This document shows positions 35,791 through 47,052 of a DNA stretch of 64,000 nt, piece after piece; position 1 is the stretch's first letter, and each line of letters begins with the position of its first letter. Origin of the DNA: Rhizophagus irregularis (taxonomy: Eukaryota; Glomeromycota; Glomeromycetes; Glomerales; Glomeraceae); the NCBI RefSeq assembly GCF_026210795.1, contig NC_089432.1:4030001-4094000 (forward strand), read 5' to 3'. The translations under genes and the position numbers were made by a program. The notes under the pieces were generated by a model. The model was not told the DNA's origin. It did no database searches and saw nothing but the letters and a program-made list of their open reading frames with translations.

Positions 35791-37096
35791 AGGACCCCAG
35801 AAAATGCTTATATATGTAAGGTACCAAGGTGCTTAGCCAACATAGAAAAGTTTTATGATGTAAGAATTTTATAATGCTTAATTTTAAGAAAATTTTATAC
35901 TATGTAAGATAATTAAATTGCATATTTTTGGTATTATTTTAAAATACTAAGAGTTTTTAGTTGCTTATTTTTCATATTTATATAACTTTTTAAAATATTA
36001 TATATTGAATTTATAATTAATTTTTATTTTATTTTCACTAACAGTGAGTGTTAATTTTGTACTACATTTCACAATTTTATATAAATACATAAACAAAAAT
36101 TTTTTTTGATAAAATTTCATTTTTTTTTTTCAATGTTTTATTAATTCTGTCAATAGTATCTTTTTAATTTTTATTAAACTCAGTGTATTATTTTTAATAT
36201 AAAATTACTATATTATACATGTTTATTTTGTTAAATAAAATTACTATAAATATGTTTTACTTTAAAATATAATTTCACTACTCACCACTTTGATTATATT
36301 AAATTATCTTTTATGCTTAAGTAAGTTTGTTCAGCAAGTTAAATCTACTTGTATTTTAATTTTCATAAGGCTAAGTATGATATTTATATAGAAAAGCATA
36401 TTTTTTTTAACGGTAATAACTTTTAAATTTTTCACTTTTTCGTTTATAACTTCAGAGCGTAATTACACCACTTCAGTCAAATGAAATCGACTTTCTAAAT
36501 TAATTGAAAGTTGTTCAGCAAGGTCGAAACTACTTATATATTAATTTTCATGAGTGTGGGTACAATACCTATGGTGAAAATGCATTTTTCATAACGGTAC
36601 TACCTTCCGAATTTTTCATTTCTCCGTTCACAACTTTAGAGCGTAATTACACCTCTTTGGTCAAATAAAATCGACTTTCTAAATTAATTGAATATTGTTC
36701 AGCAAGGTCGAAACTACCTACATATTAATGTTTATGGGTGTAAGTATAATACTTATGGAGAAATTTACATTTTTTGTAATAGTATTAATTTCGAATTTTT
36801 CTTTTACTGTTTATTAACTTTATTAATTGAATATTGTTAATCTACTTGTATATTATGTTTAGTTTAGCTTCACAACATATTTAAAATTGGATTTAATAAA
36901 ATATATTAATTAATAAATATATTTTATAAATTATATATGTTATAATAAAAATTTAATTAGGTTATTGCTTATTTTTATATAATTTTTAAGGTTAGATATC
37001 AACAATTCTTAGCGATCATAGTAAAAACCTATGCTTAGAGCTACTAATAAAAAATATTTTTGGGACCTTACCTATATAAGTATTTTCCGGGGTCCT
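35791..37096. mobile_element. 1.3-kb inverted-repeat element with 8-bp target duplication, inside the minisatellite
   Basis: Ends AGGACCCCAGAAAATGC and the inverse AGGACCCCGGAAAATAC match over about 35 bp. Direct repeat GGAGCAAT lies immediately outside (35783-35790 and 37097-37104), and removing the element restores a normal satellite unit. An 8-bp duplication fits hAT-like or P-like elements. The interior holds 3-4 tandem units of about 184 bp (anchor TTGTTCAGCAAG near 36328, 36511, 36695) and no transposase frame. Confidence 0.8.
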
Positions 37097-37615
37097 GGAG
37101 CAATATGGAGTGATGAAAAATGATATGGAGCAATATGGAGTGATGAAAACTGATATGAAGCAATATGGAGTGATGAAAACCGATATGAAGCGATATGGAG
37201 TGATGAAAACCAATATGGAACGATATGAAGCGATATGGAGTGATATGGAGTGATGAAAAGCGATATGGAGCAATATGGAGTGATGAAAACTGATATGAAG
37301 TGATATGGAGTGATGAAAACTGATATGAAGCGATATGGAGTGATATAGAGTGATGAAAACTGATATGAAATGATATGAAGCGATATGGAGTGATGAAAAA
37401 TGATATGAAGCGGTATTGAGTGATGAAAACTGATATGAAACGATATGAAGCAATATAGAGTGATGAAAAATGATATTGAGCGATATGGAGTGATGAAAAA
37501 TGATATGGAGCAATATGGAATGATATGGAGCGATATAGAGTGATGAAAAGCGATATGGAGTAATGAAAAATGATATGAAGTGATATGGAGTGATGAAAAA
37601 TGTTATAGGAGCGAA
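37097..37615. repeat. Minisatellite, right part
   Basis: Same GATATGGAG / GATGAAAA units as 35395-35790 in the same orientation, ending near 37600. Long minus-strand open frames here (reading HHSISLHI-like repeats) are by-products of the repeat. Confidence 0.95.
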
Positions 37616-37904
37616 AGGGACAATGATAAATGAAAAGGATAATTAAAAACAAAGTGGAAGCAAAGGGAATGGTAGAAAAATAAAAATACTAGCAATAAAA
37701 GTGAGTCTTCTTGAAGTTATTTGAAATTGTTGTTTTCTGAAAAACAAGTTAACAAGTTAGCATAAGAGAAAAAGAACATTAAACTAGCGAAGTAATAAGA
37801 AAATAAAAAAATCTTACCTTAAGAAGTTCCAGTAAAAGCTGGTCATTTTGAAAATAATACTACAAGAAAGCAAAAAACAAAATATGCGTTACGCATTTGT
37901 GTAA

Positions 37905-38000
37905 TATGAAATCACCTGGTGAATTTCACCAGGGTAAATTTAAAATTTTAATAATTTTAATGCATTGCAGATCAAGGTGAAATTCACCAGAGGTGAATGT
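37905..38000. repeat. Small fold-back element
   Basis: CACCTGGTGAATTTCACC near 37912 and GGTGAAATTCACCAGAGG near 37977 are inverse copies, each itself nearly palindromic. The core recurs once at 31636. Confidence 0.55.
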
Positions 38001-40341
38001 AAAATTAATCCTTTATTTTTTTTTATAGATGTAAATGTGATCTTATGTATTATGATAAAGAAAAATGTTCCGTGGTGTAGATAATTCGCGGGATTAATGT
38101 GGAAAGAAAGATGCACGCAAATTATAAATATGAAAAAAAAATAAGTATCTCGAAGAAAAAAATACAAGAGTAGAAAAAAAAACAGAAGCTGATATTGACA
38201 ATAATTCATTTGCCTTGCTGTACTGTAACAGATAAATATAGATGAAAGATGGTTAGTGACAAATTTACTGTAAATCAGTAGCTAGAAACAAATATTTATA
38301 TGAATTCATAGTAGATAATTAAAATTTTTCCTTCTATTCAATACTAGTTTAATTTTTATAATATAGTGAATAATATCAGGTTTCTTTATAAATTTATAAT
38401 ATAATACTACATTCTTTGAAATTTATCAAACATATTATTTTAGCCAAATATATCATATACTCGTGGTTTCATGCATAAGATAGAATTCATTAATTAAATT
38501 AGATTATAGACGTAACTGGCTAAAATCACTTGAATATGATCAATTTAATAAATTTAATTTTACCAGGAATAATTTTTATGATAATTAACTTTTGTTCTGG
38601 CCAATTATACATAATTTTCTGAGTTTATTTTATTTTACTTAAAAAAAAAAGCTTTTAAAAACAATCAATAAAAAAGCAGTTAATTCAAATATGAATTGGA
38701 AATGATTAAATTTGTGTAAATGGCCATTATATAACCCAAATCTAATTAGGTATAATTTATAAATAGTTTTTGAAATGATACTTAATTTCAATTAAAAATG
38801 TGGGTATGACGATGAAAATATTATGTTATACCTAATAAAGAAAGAAAGGCGCTGTGATAACTAAAGGCACCTAAAAATTTAATTTTTTTTTTTTACTTTT
38901 CATCTTATTTATTAGAAAATGGGACATTTTTATTATTTTTTATTGTTAAAATGAGAGAAAAAATATAGATATTACTTAAAAAATGATCAATATTTTGTTC
39001 ATGATTTATAAAGGTTATTTGTAAAAGTGATTTTAATTTGTAAAAAGAGTCATATTAATTAAATATTTTTTCATGTTTATTGTTAAAAAAATTCTCATAA
39101 AAGTTCTCATTATAGTCGGTAATTTACATAATATTTAATATGTGCAAAATTTGGAATTTTTAAAACCGCAACGGGTCATACTTACAATCCACGACTCTAT
39201 AAATTATTCTTCAACTTAAAACATTATTTATCATTATGAGAAACCTTTAAATGGTGATTAAAAAATATGTTACATAATAAACGTGTATTCATTTCATAAA
39301 CTAATTTTTATATACTACAAGAAGTATTAAAATTCGACAATTCTGAAATTATATAAGCTAATAAAGTAAATTATTAAAATTTATTTTCATAGTGCAATCT
39401 ATAACTATACTATCATAAATCACTATTTGATATCATTTTGAATTTTAAAAAGTGATGCATGAGGTGTTATCGATCATTCATCAATTTTCCGCGTGACTAA
39501 AATTTAGTAAAATTATAAAGATACAAATAAACGGTCGGTAAGTAACAAGTGAGCAACATAAATAAGTGTATAATGTAAGGTTCGCATGATTTTATTGCAC
39601 CATAACGATGATGAATAAATTTCATAAATAAATATAAGCTTAATTTTCATATAAAATTGTACTTTTATCTGCGTCCATAGCGCAGGAAATTATTGCTAAC
39701 AACAACATGTCGGAAAAAATTTATAAATGAAAATTTATAGATAATGTACTATCAGCGAGATGAATTTAATAAAAAAAAAGTAAAAATTTTATTTGTTAAA
39801 ATTTATTGAATTTGATACTTAATAAAATTAGTTTGAAATAAAGTTTGGAAGTTGACCTATTTATAAATTAATTCTCGTTTATCATTCACATTACAGTTAT
39901 AAAAATAAAAATTCTCTTAACCTTAAATCTTATTTTAGATTTCGACATACTTTTTATTCATTTATTATCTTTTACGAGTTTATTTCATAAAATTCTTTAT
40001 GTTTTTACTTTTTTTAAAAAAAATAACACTGAAAATAACAGCTTACATTAAACTTCTACATATTTATATTACTGATGTGTAAAGATAATTTAATTTAAAA
40101 TAATGATATGATAGACACAAAATTTATTTAATAATAGAAAATAAATATAATAAAAATTATATAAATACGGTAGGTAAAAATTTTACTATTTATTTATATT
40201 TATAGAGAAATATATTCACTGGGGAGAACTTTTTTTTAATTAACCTTTTATCAGTTAAGCGCTATCTTGTAAATATTTAAAAAAAATAAATACTGTAAAT
40301 AAATGATTTTAAAAGTTTGACAATTTAATAATTGAAGAAAA
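38001..40341. other. Gene-free AT-rich stretch with dispersed repeat copy B
   Basis: 38445-38625 is a second copy of the repeat at 25826-25985. The rest up to the 3' end of kinase-Sel1 copy 2 shows no gene. Confidence 0.5.
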
Positions 40342-42642
40342 TTATTGATTTTTTTGAAGTCTTTTTAAATTATTTTTTGCTAACTCATATCCTTGTTTGG
40401 CAGATTTTTCATACCAATAAATTGCCTTATCTACATCCTTTATAATTCCATTTCCATTTTTATACATTATAGCAAGGTTATTTTGTGCTACCATATTTCC
40501 CATATTTCCTAAATTTGCTGATTTTTGATACAATTCAAATGCTTTTTGCTTATCAATTATAGTTCCAATACCATTATTATAACAATATCCCAACATCATT
40601 ATTGCCTTTGTATATCCTCCTTCAGCTGATTGTTTAAACAATTCAAAAGCTTTATTACAATCCCTTTTAGCTTTAATTCCATCTTCATATAAAATACCAA
40701 GATTACACATTGCCTTTAAATTTCCATTATTTGCAGCTATTTCATACCAATAAAGAGCCTTTTTTATATCTTTGTCAACACCTATTCCTCTTTCATAACA
40801 ATAAGCAATTCCAGTTTGTCCACTTGATAAATTTTTATTAGCTGCTTTTTCATAATATTTAAAAGCTAATTTTTCATTTTTTATAGTTCCATTTCCGTAA
40901 AAATAACAAAGACCAACAAAATGTTGTGCTAATATATGATTTTTTTCTGATGCATTAATAAACAAATTAAATGCTTTCTCTTTATTTTCATTTGTTTCAA
41001 TTCTACGATAATTAAAATATCCAAGTAAAAAAATAGAATTTGAACTATTTTGATTATTTAATAACCAATTATAAAATTCTTGTAAATTTATATTATGATC
41101 ATTAAAATATCCAATAGCTCGTTGCTTTTCAGATTCTAATGTAAGTCCTTTATTATTTAATTTAAAAATAAAATCATAAATTTCATCAACTATTATGTTA
41201 AAATCTTTTTCAATTAAAAGAGTTTCTTGCTTGCTTGATACTAATATAGAATCAATGTCTTTTGTATCCATTTTATCAAAATTTTGAATAAGTTGAGATA
41301 AATCTCCTTGTAATTCTGAATTATTAGTACTTAAAGAAGTCTCATTAAGTTCTTGTTCATTTGATATTTGATGATTTTCTATAATTACATCTTCTTTTGT
41401 AATCATGGAATTTAGCCAATCAACTACTTGATATATTGTTGGTCGATTATCTGGTTCTCTATCCCAACATTCTAATAACCAAATATAATTAGTAAAAGAT
41501 TAATAAAAATAATATTAAAATTTTAAAATTTAAAAGAATACTATACTCACTGGTATAAATTTTAATATATTCATTAGGAGTATCAGGAACAATAGTTTCT
41601 CTAATACCTTGTGAAATATCCAAAGCTAAACCAACATCATATTGTTCACCTTCAATGTAAAAAGGAGGTTGGCCGCTAGATATTTCCCACAATAATACTC
41701 CAACACTGTAAACGTCGCTCTTTTCATTTAGTGAGTACAATTGTGCTGATTGGTTATTATTTCTTCGTCTATTAAAGCTTTTTGGATCGACATAAGGAAC
41801 CATTCCAAATAATTTTGATTGAGAACTGGACGATGATCCAATTCTTTTTGATAATCTGAAATCTGCTAATTTGATTGTATTATTACGGACAAGTATATTA
41901 CCGGAATGCTACGAAAGAAATATATATTTTCAATATTCAAATGAATAATGTAGAATAATATTATTAATGATTAAATAATGTTAAATGAATTACCAAATCT
42001 CGATGTACTATTCCTTCATTATGTAAGCATGATACGGCACAAGATAACTGGTATGCCATATTATATTTGTCATCCCAAGTAAGTCTGCTAAAGTTTTTCT
42101 TCAAATAACATCGAAGATTACCACCGTCGGCGTATTCCATTACTAACCAATAATTATTATGATTATCTAATGAATAAAAAAATTCATTAAAATGCATTTC
42201 TTTGAATTTTGCGATTAACAAAAATATTATATTTATTAAGATCATAACTTCTGTCAATAATACCTGACTCAAGTTTTGTTATCCCATAGCAACGAATAAT
42301 GTTATCATGAAAATCAACTTCTCGTTGAATTTTTAACTAAAATAAAATTTAAAAATAAGTATATTAAATAAATAATCATAAACGAAAAAAAATTATTTTA
42401 TATTAAATTACTACCTCACGAACGATTTCTTTCACGGTGATGTTATCAAGACTAAAAAAAGATTTTAACGCAAATTTTTTTTCTGAATTTTTCCAATTTG
42501 CACGATATACCTTTCCAAAACCTCCGGTACCAATATGTTGAATATTATTAAATTGCTGGTATTCATAATATTTAAAATATTCTTTATCAACAGCTTCCTC
42601 AATCCAATTGACCCATTCATTTGTATACTCGGTATCTTGCAT
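40342..42642 (-). CDS. Kinase-Sel1 fusion protein, copy 2 (653 aa), DFG altered to DFR
   Basis: Model: complement(join(40342..41471, 41551..41908, 41994..42166, 42264..42336, 42415..42642)), 1962 nt, frame closed. Five exons at the same places as the other copies. Kinase: GTGGFGKVY (residues 38-46), lysine in FALKSF (K60), EYADGG hinge, HRDL + HSGNILVRN across an intron, ADFRLSKRI, YVDPKSF in the activation segment, SDVYSVGVLLWE, and KCWDREPDNRPT. GAC/GAT-Phe-Gly is changed to DFR by one base (GGA to AGA), which should weaken Mg binding and may make this a pseudokinase. Then a linker and six Sel1-like repeats with an extra NMGN in the fifth. Cytosolic; no signal peptide or membrane helix. Confidence 0.92.
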
Positions 42643-42739
42643 TTTGATATTATCGAACGTTATTGAACGTATTGAATAATGATAAGTTTAATAACAGTGA
42701 AGTTAGAAAAAAATGAAAAGTAAAGAATTATTAAAGTTT

Positions 42740-42845
42740 ATTGTGTATGCCTATTTTATATATTTTTTTCTCCGATGATAGTCGTACAAGCGTACAGCGT
42801 GATCCAAAACCAGTAACCATGGCACCACAATACCGCAGTAACGAA
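42740..42845 (-). promoter_or_regulatory. Shared promoter of kinase-Sel1 copy 2
   Basis: Minus strand: TATATAAAATAGGCATACAC about 100 nt before the ATG, then (plus-strand view) GTACAGCGTGAT and CACAATACCGCAGTA. Same order as copies 1, 3 and 5. Confidence 0.55.
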
Positions 42846-43196
42846 GTAATGATAGGTAATGACGTGATGATTTTTTTTTTTTGAAAAAAGTGTTTTTATT
42901 AAAGTATCACAAACCACATAATTATTTTCAGGTTACTATTAGAATATATGCAAATTCTTTTTTCATAGAACCAAATTAAAGAAAAATCATAAAAAAAATT
43001 AATTGTCGATCCGTATAATATCGGCACCGAATTACTAATAAAATTCGGGCTGATTTTGTGTTAGAACGGTGGTACTTTAAAAAGGATATTTCATATTAAC
43101 CATAAATAAAAGTCACATGATATCAGATATGATACTGAAAAAATACTTGGAAAAAAAGAATCTGCAAAAAAAAAATTATATGTTCATATGCAAAAT

Positions 43197-44850
43197 AATG
43201 AGTTTACTATAATTAAAATATCAAAAAATTGGAAGATTATAGCATATTTTATTTACTCTAAAATTGTGGAAGCAGCGATTGACAGAAGGAAACATTGCTA
43301 GAATATGGAGTGTACGTAATTTCAAGACAGTTTTTAGAGAAATAGAAACGGAAAGAAGGAAAGAAGACATCAACAAAAAAGCAGGGACGGTCATTTCATC
43401 CACGGTTCTTTATACATCACAAATTTCTACACCACGAACGCCTCAAAATAGAACATATGTAGGGTTAGACAAAATCGCTACAAGTAGAAATAAAAACAAA
43501 GATATAACAGAAGATAAATCGATTGACGAAGATGAAGTAGTGGATCTGATCAAAAAATGGAGAGTAGGAGAAGAAGAAGAATCAGAATTAGATGAAGTTA
43601 AAAAAGCGGAAATCGCACTCATGAATTCTTTGATAGAAGATGATGCCACGTACTCGTTGAAACGGGATAACATTGCACCAGACGAAGATGTTGAGGTTAT
43701 AAATAAATATCAGACGGACGAAAAAATAAAGTACAAACGATTTAAAAACTCAGGCAACAACGATGAGAGTTAATTAATCAGAAGGTTAAGGAATTAGGTG
43801 AAATTTTCAAAAGAACTTCAAATGATATGAATGGTAAGCAATTACAACTGAAGCGCAAGAAACAAGTCAAGGAAGCAAAGCAAAAATGATATAACGATAT
43901 AGGCCAGTGTGATGGCAAATGACCCCGAATGACCTTTGAATGACCTAGTCATTTGAGGTCATTTGTCATTTGAGTCATTTAAACTTACAAATTTATAATG
44001 TCACATGACATAGTATTTCATCTAACGAAAATTGAAATTGTGTATTTAATTTTTAAATGACTTAATCATTTTAACCTCGAAATGACCCAAATGACACATG
44101 ACTAATAAAGGCCATTTGATGTCATTTGGGTTACTTGCCATCACTGTTAAATAAAATATAGGCCGTAGAATTATTAGTTTAGCGAAATTATAAAGTACTA
44201 TACTATGCTAAAAGAAGATTTCACAAAGCGCCTAAAGGATGAAAAGAAAGCGACGGATGGAAAAGATACGGGAGATAAAAGAATGAAGAATAGTCCTCCG
44301 GCGAAGAAGTTTAAGAGTTGGATACTGTAAGTGTCTCCAATCGAAGTCACGTGATTTTACGTAAAATTTTTTTTTCCGTTCCGATAACAAAATTTAAGTG
44401 AGACGAGCAAGTTTTAATGTAATTTAGTTTTAGAAGTTTTTGGGTTTAGAATATAAAATATCAATAGATTTAGCTAATCACGGGATGGTAAAGTGGGGAT
44501 CGAGTTTAGTTTTATCGCAAATTAGTTACGTAACATACCGTTATGACGTTAGGTGTAAAATTGTAACACTGCATCGAGATTGAGTTCATAAAGGATTCGC
44601 CGATGATGGTTAAATCTTTTTATTTTTTTGTAGGAACATAATAGGTAATATTTGGTAAGGTAATGTTGTAGATATTGCGTTCGTTCACTTCGTTCGTTTA
44701 GTATTTTGTTTTATTTAGATAGGTACTTTATTTAACGGATGTCCTAGAGACGTCTACATTGTAATAGATCTATATATACCTTAGGATATTTTATTACGAT
44801 ATTAATAAAATTTAATTTTTTTTTTTAAAAAAAAAAATGAGTTTACTATA
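43197..44850 (+). mobile_element. Retroposed insertion with 15-bp target duplication and A tail
   Basis: Perfect direct repeat AATGAGTTTACTATA at 43197-43211 and 44836-44850, with a T-run/A-run just before the right copy. The body starts inside an open frame with no ATG (43243), so it is 5'-truncated. The frame encodes a charged protein (KLWKQRLTEGNIARIWSVRN.., ..VVDLIKKWRVGEEEESELDE..) to 43773, then shifts frame and continues to about 44329 (..KRMKNSPPAKKFKSWIL). A long 3' tail with TTAATAAAATTTAA precedes the A-run. The protein looks like a repeated Rhizophagus family that I recall but cannot name. It is interrupted by a smaller element at 43906-44155. Confidence 0.8.
43906..44155. mobile_element. 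Inner 250-bp element with 9-bp target duplication
   Basis: ATATAGGCC flanks it at 43897-43905 and 44156-44164. GTGATGGCAA (43909) is inverse to TTGCCATCAC (44135-44144), and AAATGAC/GTCATTT words fill the interior. Excision restores the frame NDIGRRIISLA of the host retroposon, which fixes the boundaries. The right end carries an extra TGTTAAATAAA, so it is not a perfectly symmetrical MITE. Confidence 0.75.
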
Positions 44851-45045
44851 CACGCGCGTCAGATTTACACCTTAAAATATAAGAAATTTCAATATTATTT
44901 TCCTATATTATGTTATTTACATTACAAAAATATATTTTATGGCTTTCTAAGCTTTTTTAAAACTTTTTTAAATTTTTTTCTTTATAGAACTAGTAAAAAG
45001 TTAAAGCTTTTTTTTTTATTATTGTTATCCCGAATTTTATTAGTA

Positions 45046-47052
45046 ACACAGTGCAATTAAATTTTTTTAAAAGTTTTAACGTTATTTGAATAAAATTGGA
45101 TAAATGATGCCTTTTATATTACATATTGGGGTCCTGTTAAAATATGTTGTTGTAAGATAAAAGTAAGAATATTCTAATTTATCAAATAAAGTTATCAATA
45201 TAAAGTTTACATTAGTCTATATTGTCAAGACTCTAGAATATTTAAAAATATAATTATGTTATTTAATATAAATGTAATAAATGTTATTTTTTAATGTAAA
45301 ATTTTTTTTGGTTAATATATTATCAAATGATTTTGCAACAATTATTTTTTATTTTTTTGATTTTTGAGCAAGACTTCTACATAACCACGCCAGAAGGTAT
45401 TTTTTAATTGTATGAAGATATAATTCGATTTGAAGATGGAGAATTGGAGATGAAGCAAAAATAATGTTGTATCAATTGTATAAGTCATATCTCTCTAAAA
45501 TTCAGTAAGAATTTCGAATTTTAAAGTATAGCTTTGCCCCGTAAAATATATTATTTTTTGAATTTTTAGGTGTATTGTAATCTGCGGTTTACATAATCCC
45601 AGATTTAAATTATTAATACCAACTCCATTTTCATAGTTTGGCTATTGCCAGATGGAAAGTAATGATTATTTTAGTTTGGTGGCTGCACATCCTCTTCGCT
45701 CCCCACACTTTCGTCTTACAACGTTAGCTGTTACTTAGGATAGGACCGTTGCCGTTCATTGCAATCAAAGCTATGAAATAAATTTTTAATTCTGCCTAAT
45801 TAATAAAATTTAAAAATTGATTGAATTGGTAAATAACTAAAGTACAAATACGAATTCTCAACGAATTAAAAAGATGTTTGAGAGTTTTCTTTTAAAAATT
45901 TTCACCATCTGGTTATAAATTTATTTCCGAATTTTCAGGATTATCCAAACACGCTTTAATTTATTGACAATCAAGAATCATTCCGTTTTAGGCAAGAAAT
46001 CATAGATCTTTATTATTAATTCTTTTATTAATGACAAAAGAAGAATTTTTGATTTCTTGTAAAAACATTTAGTTGCAGTTCTTCCAATAATATTTCAGTG
46101 GTAGTTTATTTTCTTAACTAGTATACGTATTTTTCCAAAAAAATATTTGAAAATTTTCTGAGTAATATACCGAATGTGGTATCTTAATTTCCTTTTTTTT
46201 TTAGATAAAAATTGAAAATGATAATAGTGAACGTTTATTATAGTTACAGATCTTATCCATATTATAGTAATACTAACATTGTGCAATTGGACCACATTTC
46301 TTTATTTGATATTAAGGATAATGTGTAATTATTTTAGTTTGTACACTGCCAAATTTGATTTATCTTTTTTAAAAAATTTAAAAAAATCACCTATATAAAT
46401 TCTAAGTTAGAAAAAAAATACATCAGCAAACGAATAACTATTTAGAAAGATCATTATAAAAATTTTATCACTTGGAAATGTCATTTGTAGATATTCTTAT
46501 TCGAATTACTAGTTATGAAACTCCAATATTATGATGAAATTAAATTTTGAACGATTAAATACTAAATGTAAATTAAAATAAAAGTAACAGTAACAGTTCG
46601 AAACATATACTCAAACAGAATTCAGAATCATTAAATTTTTCTATCTGTTTGTAATAAAATAGGTGTAATTAACGTTAATACATTTTATTATTTATCAGTA
46701 TTTTATTTGATAGGAAAAAGTAAAAGATGAATCTCTTTGACAAAGAAACAATTATGTCAAAGTATCAACTGACTAGCTTTTTTTAATTTTATCATTGTCT
46801 TTTCTTCTACAACTATCATTGAATTTTTACTTAAAAAGACGCAGCATATATTAAACTACCCATATTTAAATTACTCATTTATAAAGACATTTTAATTTAA
46901 AATACAAAATATATTTAGTTTAAAGAATAAATAATTATACAAAATAGAACAATTTATTTACTTATATTTTTAGAGGTGTATTACTGTAGATAAATGAATG
47001 GAAGTTTTAAAATTTGAACAATTTGATTAATTAAAGAAAAAATTATTATAAA
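45046..47052. other. Gene-free flank, duplicated
   Basis: Blocks here recur upstream of the next copy around 49700-51900 (for example TTTTTGAGCAAGACTTC, AACGATTAAATA, CAGAATTCAGAATCATTAAA), showing the gene was duplicated together with its flank. No gene seen. Confidence 0.55.

Larger units (their letters stand above)
43035..45043. mobile_element. Outer inverted-repeat element, TA target site, split by a retroposon
   Basis: CTAATAAAATTCGGG at 43035-43049 and its exact inverse at 45029-45043, each with TA outside (43033-43034, 45044-45045). Without the inner insertion the element would be about 370 bp. The class (Tc1/mariner-like) is inferred from TA only. Confidence 0.55.

Noticed and set aside
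35305-37652. Five long minus-strand open frames
   Set aside because: They overlap in different frames and read only satellite-derived repeats; they result from stop-free repeating units.
43243-43773. A normal cellular gene
   Set aside because: No ATG, the frame begins close to a target duplication, later frameshifts, and an A tail; it is a retroposed fragment.
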